A stretch of DNA of 64,000 nt from an uncultured Clostridia bacterium (GCA_948976265.1 CARFUA010000006.1:1-64000); one strand, 5' to 3'; counted from the stretch's first letter, positions 39,001-48,759 are shown. Notes: generated by a model not told the origin, from the sequence alone. A program made the numbers and translations.

Positions 39001-40587
39001 GCTCGAAACATTATACGCTAATTGCCATGCATTATTTCCACCACCTGCATTATATAAATATGCATAAGCAGCATGTGCCGGTTGACCTAGAACTTTTGCT
39101 GGATATCCCCATACACCATAAAGGTTTGCCGCTGTTTTAGAAAGACCTCCACAAACAGCACCTTCTTCAAATACTATCCATAATTTTGGCTTTCCTGATT
39201 GATATGTGATGTTATATTTCGATAACTCATATTTTTCATCCCATATAGCATAATTTTCTTGACTATAGTATTGTGGTCTATAATAACTATAACCTAGTGT
39301 ATAATTAATATATTTAAACGGATTAAAGCGATCCACTATAGTTGAAAATTTCTTTTCAGAATAATCATGTAACCATAATATTTCTTCATCATCAATATTC
39401 GTAAACATTACAGCACGCATTTCTTCAATTGTATAATCTTCAAACATTGAAGTAGAAGCTAACTTATTGTCTAAATGCATTTGCTTATAAATTTCATATC
39501 TCGTAACAGCATCTGATAATTGATTTCCACCAATCCATAAGCCAACACCTGTTGAATGAGATAAAGATAAAGACAACATCATTTTCAAATACAAATCTTT
39601 ATATTTATTTCCATTTGGCGTTAAATTTTCATTTTCTAAATCTTCTTTATGTGCATGGTATACATTACTCAATACTTCTAATGCTCGTAGATAGGTACCA
39701 TTTGGCGTACCTCCAATTGTCCATAAACGTAATGCTTCTTCATTATTTAAAAACCATTCTAAAGTTTCTCGATTTTTAGGATCTTCCTCTAGAAAAACAC
39801 GAAGTTGGTATTGACCAACACGTTTTATAAAATCTCTTTGCAAAAGAGGAAGTTTTAGCGAATCTTTAACTGGTCCTGAACTGTAAGCCTCTCTTATTAT
39901 TTCATCAAATTCTTCTACTGTCATCATAACATTGTCATTATAGTCTTCTTTTACTAATTTAGCATCGCCCCACACTGCATGATCACTTGCATTAGAGCCA
40001 TTATCATTAGCATATAATCGAATGTAATTTGCATCTCTAATGTCTATTTTAACATGTACGGCATTATTGGAACTTTTAAGTGCTGTAGGATTTTCTTCTG
40101 TACGTAAGGTCCATGTTACCCCATCTTCTGAAGTGTAAATGTAGAATTTTACACCATTTCCTTTGTTTCCTGAAGTAGTATTTAAACCATAATAAACGGT
40201 AAAGTATGCATAATCTTTGTAATTGCTAATATCATACTCTACTGTAGAAGTCGCATGTGCCCAAATACCTTTTTTTATTAATGTAGTTGAGCCATTTAAT
40301 AGCATGGTAAGTGCTGTATTATCAGATGTTTTATCCAATGCAATATTTCCCCATCCTACTTGGACTTTACTATAAGGAATATCTGATAAAAACACTACTT
40401 CGCTATTAGAGTCAGCTAAATCTATAGCTGATTTTGCATCATTACTACTATTATAAGTAAGTACATTATATGGCTTTACTTTTCCACCACTAACTTTTGC
40501 GTTTCCAAAATAGAAAACTATACTTACTAAAAATAGTACTAACAAAAGTAGAACAAAAAATTTTTTTGATTTTAAATTTTTTTTCAT
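36004..40587 (-). CDS. Large secreted NPCBM/transglutaminase-like/dockerin protein
   Basis: 1,527 residues. A signal peptide is followed by an NPCBM-type carbohydrate-binding domain (~60-210, 'GIWAHATSTVEYDISNY'), a helical and transglutaminase-like region with Cys in 'EEGAVCGGLSKTAANLY' near 480 and His in 'GQPAHAAYAYLY', an F5/8 type C (discoidin) domain (~870-1020, 'VLDGNVNTYWRSS'), five Ig-like repeats of about 75 residues, each closing on 'VDWID' or a near variant, and a C-terminal dockerin type I pair ('GDINEDGKMTVTDLAQLK', 'GDINGDGEVTLTDIARLK'). It should bind and modify extracellular polymers and dock onto a cohesin protein encoded elsewhere. AAGGAGAGAGGG precedes the ATG. No in-frame CGG was found in this long gene. 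Confidence 0.85.
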   Translation of the reverse strand: MKKNLKSKKFFVLLLLVLFLVSIVFYFGNAKVSGGKVKPYNVLTYNSSNDAKSAIDLADSNSEVVFLSDIPYSKVQVGWGNIALDKTSDNTALTMLLNGSTTLIKKGIWAHATSTVEYDISNYKDYAYFTVYYGLNTTSGNKGNGVKFYIYTSEDGVTWTLRTEENPTALKSSNNAVHVKIDIRDANYIRLYANDNGSNASDHAVWGDAKLVKEDYNDNVMMTVEEFDEIIREAYSSGPVKDSLKLPLLQRDFIKRVGQYQLRVFLEEDPKNRETLEWFLNNEEALRLWTIGGTPNGTYLRALEVLSNVYHAHKEDLENENLTPNGNKYKDLYLKMMLSLSLSHSTGVGLWIGGNQLSDAVTRYEIYKQMHLDNKLASTSMFEDYTIEEMRAVMFTNIDDEEILWLHDYSEKKFSTIVDRFNPFKYINYTLGYSYYRPQYYSQENYAIWDEKYELSKYNITYQSGKPKLWIVFEEGAVCGGLSKTAANLYGVWGYPAKVLGQPAHAAYAYLYNAGGGNNAWQLAYNVSSTGWAQTDGGGRMPNGWGNGWSSGAASRGSYHFLSQQAQNEYDKYENAELILLQADTFKNDSAKLKQIYRDALDEEIINFDAWVGVISLYNADTSKTEEDRIALAEEIAEVMTYHPLPMYDLTKLVGTKVTSPEYYAKMLMLQEQTLRKAAKATSANTLYHKEVPIVANAILGVVDSSIGNFSFNGANAGKITLSKQLQSAQVTWSYSLDGGNTWKECYEHSTKLTSEEIASINVDDDIKIHISGLPMTEANIYTIDITKRTFPSGVVSINDEENRILNATSDMEWTLDPNGEWNSFADTNPIFNGNTRVYVRVTAAGTQVASDPVYFTFKENNTDDTKWYIQSKNLQVVEVNATGAGNKDNVLDGNVNTYWRSSAGLFPAYVTIKLDEPRYISGVDYVPDKSAVNIVKVPYGMAKKVNIYVSMDGTNWELAANKDNLGENVNLKHIAFPEPKKASYVKFECESIYPPMDAAAKYKVFTVSVLKLYENVTVNETPRAEVNYNIARPTNKDVTAELINPIRPITVTNNDGKTTYTFTENGEFTFEFVDEEGRTGSATARVDWIDKTPPQAEVSFSTTELTNQDVVATITFDKENITILSQDVQITENPVDGSKTITFDANASYELRFADELGNVGTKEITVDWIDTEAPTAKLLYSTMHLTDEPVTVTLEPSEEITVLNNEGKMTYTFTENGEFTFKFVDKAGNEGTATAIVNWISEIPEYTLTYSTTEWTNQNVTVTLEIEEGYTIVSNNGMNTYTFTENGEDNFEYMDENGNRGMIPISVTWIDKEAPTGKIEYNITAKTNKPVTATLIPSEEVTVTNNTGSENPLKHVFEENGEFVFQLTDKVGNIGTVTAKVDWIDKDATIIPGVESEKYVIADDSISRILPETTFAEFRRNISANDEIRLIDKNGNEVGDDEIIKTNMRLKVGDSLELPLIVTGDINEDGKMTVTDLAQLKLHYIEKAVLQGNNFKAGDINGDGEVTLTDIARLKMVIIDLAELK

Positions 40588-40996
40588 TTTTCCCTCTCTC
40601 CTTATTATATGTAATAAACATACTTTTTCATATGTTTCTTAATTTAATTTTAGCATATTATTTTTATACACGCAATACATAATATGCAATATTTTTTCTT
40701 CTTTTACAAAAGTCTGAAGCGTGCTTCTATTCTAGCTTTTCGTGCAATTTCCATAAATTCAAAAAAATAAAAACCTCTTATTTCAAGGCTTTTAAGCATT
40801 ATTAAATTTTTTAGAAATTAATTAAATTTATAAAAAATTTGATTGAAGCTTCCAATCGGTTTGTAAAAAAGTTTTTTAATTCTTTCATACCTTTTACATT
40901 TAATTGAAAACATTTTTTGACAGAATTCTAATCTAAATAATACAAAAAATGACAAAATTCCAAATTATTTTTGAAATTTCGTCATAATTCGACACT
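40588..40996. other. AT-rich intergenic region
   Basis: About 410 bases between the dockerin gene and tRNA-Thr. It must contain the promoter of the large gene near 40620-40690. I see short AT-rich inverted repeats but no gene, no strong terminator and no known RNA. Confidence 0.6.
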
Positions 40997-41072
40997 TGGA
41001 GCTTCCAGCCGGAATTGAACCGGCGACCCCAGCCTTACCATGGCTGTGCTCTACCTACTGAGCTATAGAAGC
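40997..41072 (-). tRNA. tRNA-Thr (anticodon GGT)
   Basis: Complete 76-base cloverleaf with encoded CCA. The acceptor stem GCTTCTA pairs with TGGAAGC (one G-T pair), the D-arm is GCTC-AGTAGGTA-GAGC, the anticodon stem CAGCC/GGCTG closes the loop ATGGTAA, and the T-arm carries GGTTCAATTCC. The anticodon GGT reads ACC and ACU. Confidence 0.95.
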
Positions 41073-41187
41073 ATCAATCTTTTAATTCTTTACAATATTT
41101 ACTTATCTTTCTTTCCAATCGCTCGCAGCTTCATTTCATTACGCATACTGACACTGTAATGCTCGTTCCTCGCAAACAGTCTCAGCA

Positions 41188-41214
41188 TCTACCTACTGAG
41201 CTATAGAAGCATCT
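41188..41214 (-). repeat. Partial second copy of the tRNA-Thr 5' half
   Basis: About 27 bases (GCTTCTATAGCTCAGTAGG plus TAGA and the flanking GAT) repeat the acceptor 5' strand and D-arm of the full tRNA, about 138 bases upstream in its transcription direction. The rest of the tRNA is missing. It is likely a remnant of tandem duplication or recombination at the tRNA. The 110 bases between have short inverted repeats (CATTAC/GTAATG) but no tRNA fold. Confidence 0.85.
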
Positions 41215-41226
41215 ATGGAAGGAGAT

Positions 41227-41868
41227 TTAGTCTCCTTCTTCTAAACATTTCATGGCTTTTTTGCGAATTCTTTGAATCGCATTGTCCACTGATTTTACAG
41301 GCGCATCCAAGTTAGTTGCTATTGTAACATAACTCTGTCCTTGTATGTATTGATTTAAAACATCTTTTTCAAACTTGCTTAAGTTCTGGTTAATTTTATT
41401 TTCCACACTTACATAATATTCTCTTTTAATAATTGTTTCCAGTGGGTCTTCTACTGTTTTTGAATCTAAAACATCTAGAACAGACATATCATCATTTTCA
41501 TCATAAGCTGAAACATTTAGTGAAAAAGATGAATTTAATGGGATATTTTTCTGCCTGTTTGAAGTTTTTATCGCTGTAATAAGTTGTCTTTCAATACAAA
41601 GATTCGCAAACGTTCGAAAAGAGTTTTGCTTTTCTGTATCAAATGATTGAATCGCTTTATATAACCCCCAAAATCCTTCTTGAATCATATCATCTCTTTC
41701 TGCACCAATGATAAAAAATCGATTTGCTTTCATTGTAACAACATCTCGATATTTATTTAGCAAATAATCTAATGCTTTTTTATCTCCTTCTTTTATCATC
41801 TGAATTAAGGTTTCATCTGATAAATCAGCATATTCACTTTCAAAATGATATTTCTTTGCATCTAACAT
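41227..41868 (-). CDS. sigH: RNA polymerase sporulation sigma factor SigH
   Basis: 213 residues. Region 2 holds 'ERDDMIQEGFWGLYKAIQSF' (core binding and -10 recognition), and region 4 ends with 'SVDNAIQRIRKKAMKCLEE'. Length and sequence fit the SigH/Spo0H family that drives early sporulation and stationary-phase genes. It lies just before the tRNA-Thr locus. Confidence 0.92.
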   Translation of the reverse strand: MLDAKKYHFESEYADLSDETLIQMIKEGDKKALDYLLNKYRDVVTMKANRFFIIGAERDDMIQEGFWGLYKAIQSFDTEKQNSFRTFANLCIERQLITAIKTSNRQKNIPLNSSFSLNVSAYDENDDMSVLDVLDSKTVEDPLETIIKREYYVSVENKINQNLSKFEKDVLNQYIQGQSYVTIATNLDAPVKSVDNAIQRIRKKAMKCLEEGD

Positions 41869-41947
41869 TTCTTATTTTGTACCTCCCCTAAGCTGATTCT
41901 ATATGCATTATAATCAGAAAATGTTGCTATGTCAAGAGATTTTTGAA

Positions 41948-44776
41948 TTATTTTTCCAAATATTTTTCCAAAAACCTTCCTGTGTACGATTTTTCATTTT
42001 TTACAATCTGCTCTGGCGTTCCAATGGCAATAACTTGACCGCCATTATCTCCCCCTTCTGGACCTAAATCAATAATATGGTCAGCTGTTTTAATCAAATC
42101 CAAATTATGTTCAATTACAACAATTGTATTTCCTGTATCCACTAATCTTTGCAAAATATCAATCAACTTATGAACATCGCCAATATGGAGTCCTGTTGTT
42201 GGTTCATCTAAAATATACAAAGTTTTACCCGTTGCTCTTTTCGATAATTCTGTCGCTAATTTTACACGTTGTGCCTCGCCACCCGAAAGCGTCGTCGAAG
42301 GTTGTCCCAGTTTAATATAGCCTAACCCAACATCTGCTAAAGTCTGCATTTTATCACGTATACGAGGAATATTGCTAAAGAACTCAAGTGCCTCTTCTAC
42401 TGTCATATTTAGCACATCGGAAATTGATTTGCCTTTATATTTTACCTCTAATGTTTCGCGATTATAACGTTTTCCATTACAAACTTCACAAGGCACATAA
42501 ATGTCTGGCAAAAAGTTCATTTCAATTTTAACCACACCATCACCTTGACAAGCTTCACAACGTCCACCAGAAACATTAAAACTAAATCTTCCTTTTTGAT
42601 AACCACGCATCTTTGCTTCATTTGTACCAGCATAAATATCACGAATGATGTCAAATACGCCAGTATAAGTTGCTGGATTTGAACGAGGCGTTCGCCCAAT
42701 CGGAGATTGGTCAATATTAATGATTTTGTCAATATTCGAAATCCCTTTTATTTTTTCACACTTTCCAGGTTTTTCATTCGAACGATTAATCTCTCTGGCT
42801 AAATATTTATAAAGTATTTCATTAATTAACGTCGATTTTCCTGAACCAGAAACACCTGTCACACAATTAAAAACACCTAGCGGAATTTTGACATTTACGT
42901 TTTTCAAGTTATGTTCTGTCGCCCCAACAATTTCAATCGATTTTCCAGCACTTCCTTTTCTTCTCGTTTTTGGAACTGCAATTTTTTTTCTACCACTCAA
43001 ATATTGACCTGTAATCGAATCCGTAATCTTTTTAATTTCTTCTGCGGTTCCTTGTGCCACAACTTTTCCACCATGCACGCCAGCCCCTGGTCCAATATCA
43101 ATAATCTGGTCTGCCGCGTACATTGTATCTTCATCATGTTCTACTACAATCAAGGTATTTCCTAAATTACGCAATTTCTTTAATGTTTCCAATAATTTAT
43201 CATTATCCCTCTGGTGAAGTCCAATGCTTGGTTCATCTAAAATATACAAAACGCCTGAAAGTCCAGAACCAATCTGTGTTGCCAAACGAATACGTTGTGC
43301 TTCGCCACCAGACAATGTCCCACTACTTCTAGAAAGCGTCAAATATTCTAAACCAACATCCATCAAAAATTGTAATCTCATGTTTAATTCACGAAAAATT
43401 AACTCTGCAATCATTTTTTCTTTTTTACTTAAATTCAAATTTACTAAATAATCCTTAATTTTGTGAATTGGCATATCAGACAATTCATTGATATTTTGGT
43501 CGCCTACTTTGACTGATAATACTTCTTTTTTCAGTCTTGCCCCATGACAACAAGGGCAAGGACTTTCACTCATATACATCTCATAAAAACGACGCATTCC
43601 TTCTGATTTTGTTTCACGGTAACGTCTATCCAAAGTTGGAATAACGCCCTCAAATGGACTCGTAAACTTCCTAGTACCTGTGGAGGAAGTATATTCAAAA
43701 TCAATTTCTTCGTCACCTGTTCCATATAAAATCTTTTCTAGAAACTCACGTGGCAATTTTTTAATCGGCTTTTTAATATCCACTCCATAATGCTTGCTAA
43801 TGCTTTCAAAATACATTTTTGCCATCGTGTCACCACGTTTCATGCTACTGCTTCCAAACGCTTTTACTCCATCGTATAATGTTTTCTCTTTGTCTGGAAT
43901 AATCAAATCTTCATCAATTCTCATCAAATAACCAATTCCTGTACATTCTGGACACGCTCCCATTGGATTGTTAAACGAAAACATACGTGGTGTCAATTCC
44001 TCAAAACTGATATTGCAATCTGGGCAAGCATAATTGCCACTAAACAATTTTTCTCCTTCGCCCACAACGTCAATTTTCACAAGATTTTCGGCATGCGTCA
44101 TAGCCGTTTCAATCGATTCTGCCAGACGATTACGAATTTCTTCTTTAATGACAACTCTATCAACGACAATGTCAATGCTATGTTTTTTATTTCGATCTAA
44201 CTCAATATCATCTGTCAATTCATACATTTCACCATCGATTCGAACACGTACAAAGCCTTCTTTTTGCAGATTAGCAAAAAGTTTTGTATATTCTCCTTTT
44301 TTGCCACGTATGACTGGTGCTAAAATTTGAATTTTAGTTCCTTCCTCATATTGCATCACACAATCTACAATTTGGTCAATGGTTTGCTTTTCTATTTTTT
44401 TACCGCAATTTGGGCAATAGGGAATACCGATTCTAGCATATAATAAACGAATATAATCGTAAATTTCTGTTACTGTTCCAACTGTCGAACGTGGATTTTT
44501 CGAAGTTGTTTTTTGGTCGATGGAAATGGCTGGTGAAAGTCCATCAATCGATTCTACATTTGGTTTTTCCATCATTCCCAAAAACTGCCTCGCATAGGAT
44601 GATAAACTTTCGACATATCTTCTTTGTCCTTCTGCATAAATGGTATCAAAAGCAAGCGAAGATTTTCCTGAACCAGAAAGTCCTGTAATCACCACCAATT
44701 CATTTTTTGGAATTTCAATACTGACATTTTTCAGATTATGTTCTTTTGCGCCTTTTATGATAATTTTATCGTTCAT
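41948..44776 (-). CDS. uvrA: Excinuclease ABC subunit A
   Basis: 942 residues from the ATG at 44774-44776, preceded by GAGGGGG; the longer open frame to 44857 adds an unlikely N-terminus. Two ABC ATPase modules ('GLSGSGKSSLAFDTIYAEG', 'GVSGSGKSTLINEILYK'), LSGGEAQR signatures, and zinc-finger CxxC pairs ('CPNCGKK', 'CPDC', 'CEVC') are all present. UvrA recognises damaged DNA in nucleotide excision repair. Monocistronic. No in-frame CGG. Confidence 0.96.
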   Translation of the reverse strand: MNDKIIIKGAKEHNLKNVSIEIPKNELVVITGLSGSGKSSLAFDTIYAEGQRRYVESLSSYARQFLGMMEKPNVESIDGLSPAISIDQKTTSKNPRSTVGTVTEIYDYIRLLYARIGIPYCPNCGKKIEKQTIDQIVDCVMQYEEGTKIQILAPVIRGKKGEYTKLFANLQKEGFVRVRIDGEMYELTDDIELDRNKKHSIDIVVDRVVIKEEIRNRLAESIETAMTHAENLVKIDVVGEGEKLFSGNYACPDCNISFEELTPRMFSFNNPMGACPECTGIGYLMRIDEDLIIPDKEKTLYDGVKAFGSSSMKRGDTMAKMYFESISKHYGVDIKKPIKKLPREFLEKILYGTGDEEIDFEYTSSTGTRKFTSPFEGVIPTLDRRYRETKSEGMRRFYEMYMSESPCPCCHGARLKKEVLSVKVGDQNINELSDMPIHKIKDYLVNLNLSKKEKMIAELIFRELNMRLQFLMDVGLEYLTLSRSSGTLSGGEAQRIRLATQIGSGLSGVLYILDEPSIGLHQRDNDKLLETLKKLRNLGNTLIVVEHDEDTMYAADQIIDIGPGAGVHGGKVVAQGTAEEIKKITDSITGQYLSGRKKIAVPKTRRKGSAGKSIEIVGATEHNLKNVNVKIPLGVFNCVTGVSGSGKSTLINEILYKYLAREINRSNEKPGKCEKIKGISNIDKIINIDQSPIGRTPRSNPATYTGVFDIIRDIYAGTNEAKMRGYQKGRFSFNVSGGRCEACQGDGVVKIEMNFLPDIYVPCEVCNGKRYNRETLEVKYKGKSISDVLNMTVEEALEFFSNIPRIRDKMQTLADVGLGYIKLGQPSTTLSGGEAQRVKLATELSKRATGKTLYILDEPTTGLHIGDVHKLIDILQRLVDTGNTIVVIEHNLDLIKTADHIIDLGPEGGDNGGQVIAIGTPEQIVKNEKSYTGRFLEKYLEK

Positions 44777-44862
44777 TATTTGCCCCCTCATTTTTTCGAA
44801 CATTATTATAACATACTTTAATAAAAAAATAAAGGGTTTATCTATTTTTTCTTCCAAAATAA

Positions 44863-44885
44863 AAGGACACTTTTTTAGTGCCCCT
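44863..44885 (-). terminator. Terminator of the RND exporter gene
   Basis: On the minus strand GGCACT-AAAAA-AGTGTCC followed by TTTTA, six bases after the stop of the RND gene. Confidence 0.75.
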
Positions 44886-44890
44886 TACGA

Positions 44891-47800
44891 TTATTTCCTT
44901 TTCTTTCTATAAAACAAATCATACAAAACTGGTACAAAAACTAAAGTTAACAACGTTGCATATAACAATCCTCCAATTGCAACAATTCCCAATGGTTGCG
45001 TCATCTCTGCACCATCACCAATTCCTAACGCCATCGACAACAAACCAAGAATTGTTGTTAAAGCAGTCATCAAGATTGGTCTTAAACGTAATTTTCCTGT
45101 TAGTTTAATCGCTTCAACTTTTTCCATACCACTTTCCACTAATTGATTTACACAATCAATAAACACGATTCCATTATTCACCACAATTCCTGCTAACACC
45201 AAAAAGCCTATCATTGCAATAATACTAATTGGTTGCCCTGTTATAAATAAAGCCAATAATCCTCCCGTAAAAGCAAGTGGAATCGTAAACATTACGATAA
45301 ACGGTAATTTTAAAGATTGGAATTGCGCTACCATTATTAAATAAATAAATATAATAGCCACGGTTATCATCAATAACAAATCTTGCATGTATTCCATTGT
45401 ACTATCCATTTCGCCTTCTATTTGTACAGTATAGCCATCTGGTGCTTGATAATTCTTAAATACATTTTGCACTTCTCTGCTGACAAATGTCATACTCGCA
45501 TCTTCTTTGACGGTTGCTGTTACTGTTACATAACGATTATTGTTTTCTCGTGTTATGCTCTCCAAGCCTGTGCTATCTTCTACCATTGCAATTTCAGACA
45601 ATGGAATGCTTTTTTCCTTTTCATCTACTGTTACTTTAAATGCAATCTTCATTAAATTATCGGTATCAATTTTATCTGCTTCTGCTTTTTGGATAACCAC
45701 TTGATATTCTTTATTATCCATTTCAATCTTGGTGCCTTCAATTTCTGATTTTATCTCATTGGCAATGGTTGAATACACTTGGGCAACTGTCAAATTATAT
45801 TTCATTGCTTTATTTTTATCCACAATAATCCTTTTTTCCATCGCAGAATTTTCTTTGATGCCCTCGATTTCGTCAATTCCATCAATTCCAGCCAATTGGC
45901 TTTCCACATCAGTTGAAATTTCTTTTAATTTGTCAATCTCATTTCCTTTAATTTTAATCGAAATACCAGAAGCCATCATAGAACTCATATCCATTTCTGA
46001 AGTGCTAATTTCGATTTCTGCTTTTAAATCGGCAGTTAACTCTTGAATCTTTTTAGCAATTTCTTGATTGGTCAAACTTCTTTCTTTCTCTAATACGAGA
46101 TACATACTAACCCCTGAACTAGTTGTACTCATCATATTAGAAGTTACACTATTATCTATGGCTCCAACTTTTGCAACATCTTGTATCGTCAAAATACGTT
46201 CCATCGCTTGATTCGCAACATTTCTCATATCTTCTTTTGAGCTATTTTCTGGCATTGTAATGGAAATAGACATTTCATCACTAGCAACTTCTGGAATAAA
46301 CTCCATATTCATTCTCGTCATCAAAAAAATACTTGTGCCAAATAAAACAACAATCAAAAGTATCACAATTGGTTTAAATCTCAAGGCGATTCCTAATAAT
46401 TTGGCATAGACATCACTTAATTTTTGAATCAATTTATTCTCTTTTTCTGTTACTTTATTGAACATTTTTGAAGCCATGGCAGGTACAACAGTTAAAGCAA
46501 TTATCAAACTTGCAATCAATGAATAGGCAATTGTCAAACCGATATCTTCAAATAATTGTCGAGACATTCCTTGCACAAATATAATTGGTAAAAAGACACA
46601 AATTGTTGTCAAAGTAGAGGCTATAATGGCGCCTGTTACTTGATGCGCACCTTCTTGTGCTGCTTTTTTAGTATCTTTTCCTTCTCTTCGCAATCGATAA
46701 ATATTCTCAATTACAACAATGGAATTATCCACCAACATTCCTACGCCTAATGCTAAACCAGACAAGGACATAATATTAATCGTAACTCCTGTAAAATACA
46801 TCATTGCAACTGCAAAAACCAAACTGATTGGAATCGAAACTGCAATAATAATCGTTGTTTTTAACTCTTTCAAAAAGAAAAACAAAATAATAACTGCTAA
46901 TATTCCACCCACTACCAAACTTTGCATTACAGAACCAATAATCATATCAATGTAAACACCTTGATCCATCAAATTGGTAAATGAAATATCTTGATATTTT
47001 TCTTCCAATTGCGCTATTTTCTTTTGAATCGCCTCCGATACATCTTTGGTTGACGCTGTACTTTGTTTTGAAAACGCCAAAACCATTCCATTATTTCCAT
47101 TTACTTTTGCATAAATTTCATCCTGATTATTGCTCACTTCGATGTCTGCTAAATCTTCCAATTTAACTTCTTCTAGCCCTTCCATTTCAAAACTGAATAA
47201 AACAAGATTTTTAATTTCATCCACACTAGCAAATTTATCGCCTACTTTTACCGTAATGTCTTCTTCAATATAACCTGCTGGCATAGAAAAATTCTCTGCT
47301 GTCAAAATTTGGGAAACCAAATCAGTTGTAATAATTCCTTCCAAGGATGCTTTTTTATACGCTTCTTCTCTTGCCTCTTCAAATTGCTTTCTTCCTTCTT
47401 CTAGTTCTTGCTCCGCCAAATCAAGTTCTGTGGCAGCTTTCGTCGTTTCGCTGATAAGTGTGCTTTGTGCCATTTGCAATTGGGAACTAGTGGTTTCTAA
47501 TTCGTTTTTTTTCGTATCGATTGTATTTTGTGCAGATTGCATTTGCTCTAATCCAACATTGATTTGCGTTAAACCAGAAGTTAATTGTTCTTTTCCTGCT
47601 AATAATTCTCCATAGCTTGCCTCAATCTGTTCTTTACCAGAAAGCAACTTTTGGTAAATCTCATTTGATTGAATTGACTGAATTGATTGCTCCCATAAAC
47701 GCATTTGATTTTCCAATTGATTTAACTCAATTAATTCGCTTCCTGTTATTTCACCTTTGTCACGTTTGGTAATTAACTCTGTAATTCTTGGTTCCAATTG

Positions 47801-48739
47801 AGATTTTTGCGTTTCTAATTGTTCTATTTGTTGTTGAAAATTTGCTAAATTTTCTTCTATGGTTTGTTTTTGGGTCACGATTTCGTTTTCTGCAGTAGTC
47901 ATTTGCGATAGATTTTGTTCTAATTCGTTTTTCTGATTTACTAATTCTGTTTTTTTCGAGTTTAGTTCTACTTCTGCCTTTGTTAGCTCATTTCTGCCAC
48001 TTTCTATCCCCGATAATCCTTCGGCTATTTGCTGAATATTTTCATTTTTAGTTGCTTCTAATTGCGTTTTTCCTGTCGTAATTTCACTTTTCGCTTGGTC
48101 TAAATCTTTTTTCGTATTAGCAAGTTCTGAACTAACATTTTCAAGCATTTTATCATTTATCGCATCGATTTTTTCTTGCTTTAATTGAATCACAATTTCA
48201 TCTTGAATGGCGCCATAGGTTGTAACTGAAGCAACTCCAGCAACACTTTCAAGTTCTGGAATAAGTGTATGATTTACAAAATCAGTAATTTCACCACTTT
48301 CTGCTCCTTGCTTATCCACAGTACTCATCAAAACTGGCATCATATTGGGATTAATTTGCATTACGGTTGGCGTTGCAACTCCTTCTTCTAAATTGGATTT
48401 GAGTACATCCAATGCTTGACTAATTTCAATCATAACCGAATCCATATTGCTATCGCCTGCAAATTCTAAAAGTACCATTGAATAATTTTCTGCCGATGTA
48501 GAAGTAACGTTCTCAATATTGCTAATTCCCAGCATACCTTGTTCAATGACTTTACTCACCGATTCTTCTACTTTTTCTGGATTGGCACCTGGATAGGTGG
48601 TAATAATTGCAACATACGGCAATTCCATACTCGGCAACAAATCGGTTGTTAGATTGGTGAAAGATATGACACCTAATATAAGAATCATGATTATACCAAC
48701 TAAAACTGTATATGGTTTTTTTACACTAAATCCTGACAT
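44891..48739 (-). CDS. RND-family (AcrB/MmpL-like) exporter with long coiled-coil insert
   Basis: 1,282 residues. It starts with the usual RND helix and porter domain ('SVKKPYTVLVGIIMILI', 'TYPGANPEKVEE'). Residues ~185-465 form a long Gln/Glu/Lys-rich coiled coil not found in AcrB. The central helix bundle follows ('GGILAVIILFFFLKELK', 'GMLVDNSIVVIENIYRL'), then a second porter domain and the C-terminal helices. It should be a proton-driven exporter in a single-membrane cell; the insert may stand in for a periplasmic partner. A TetR-type palindrome overlaps its promoter. No in-frame CGG. Confidence 0.88.
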   Translation of the reverse strand: MSGFSVKKPYTVLVGIIMILILGVISFTNLTTDLLPSMELPYVAIITTYPGANPEKVEESVSKVIEQGMLGISNIENVTSTSAENYSMVLLEFAGDSNMDSVMIEISQALDVLKSNLEEGVATPTVMQINPNMMPVLMSTVDKQGAESGEITDFVNHTLIPELESVAGVASVTTYGAIQDEIVIQLKQEKIDAINDKMLENVSSELANTKKDLDQAKSEITTGKTQLEATKNENIQQIAEGLSGIESGRNELTKAEVELNSKKTELVNQKNELEQNLSQMTTAENEIVTQKQTIEENLANFQQQIEQLETQKSQLEPRITELITKRDKGEITGSELIELNQLENQMRLWEQSIQSIQSNEIYQKLLSGKEQIEASYGELLAGKEQLTSGLTQINVGLEQMQSAQNTIDTKKNELETTSSQLQMAQSTLISETTKAATELDLAEQELEEGRKQFEEAREEAYKKASLEGIITTDLVSQILTAENFSMPAGYIEEDITVKVGDKFASVDEIKNLVLFSFEMEGLEEVKLEDLADIEVSNNQDEIYAKVNGNNGMVLAFSKQSTASTKDVSEAIQKKIAQLEEKYQDISFTNLMDQGVYIDMIIGSVMQSLVVGGILAVIILFFFLKELKTTIIIAVSIPISLVFAVAMMYFTGVTINIMSLSGLALGVGMLVDNSIVVIENIYRLRREGKDTKKAAQEGAHQVTGAIIASTLTTICVFLPIIFVQGMSRQLFEDIGLTIAYSLIASLIIALTVVPAMASKMFNKVTEKENKLIQKLSDVYAKLLGIALRFKPIVILLIVVLFGTSIFLMTRMNMEFIPEVASDEMSISITMPENSSKEDMRNVANQAMERILTIQDVAKVGAIDNSVTSNMMSTTSSGVSMYLVLEKERSLTNQEIAKKIQELTADLKAEIEISTSEMDMSSMMASGISIKIKGNEIDKLKEISTDVESQLAGIDGIDEIEGIKENSAMEKRIIVDKNKAMKYNLTVAQVYSTIANEIKSEIEGTKIEMDNKEYQVVIQKAEADKIDTDNLMKIAFKVTVDEKEKSIPLSEIAMVEDSTGLESITRENNNRYVTVTATVKEDASMTFVSREVQNVFKNYQAPDGYTVQIEGEMDSTMEYMQDLLLMITVAIIFIYLIMVAQFQSLKLPFIVMFTIPLAFTGGLLALFITGQPISIIAMIGFLVLAGIVVNNGIVFIDCVNQLVESGMEKVEAIKLTGKLRLRPILMTALTTILGLLSMALGIGDGAEMTQPLGIVAIGGLLYATLLTLVFVPVLYDLFYRKKRK

Positions 48740-48759
48740 TTCAACATCCCTCCATTTTT

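Noticed and set aside
41073..41215. Second tRNA gene, perhaps with an unusual anticodon
   Set aside because: Only the 5' half matches a tRNA; there is no matching acceptor 3' strand and no T-arm.
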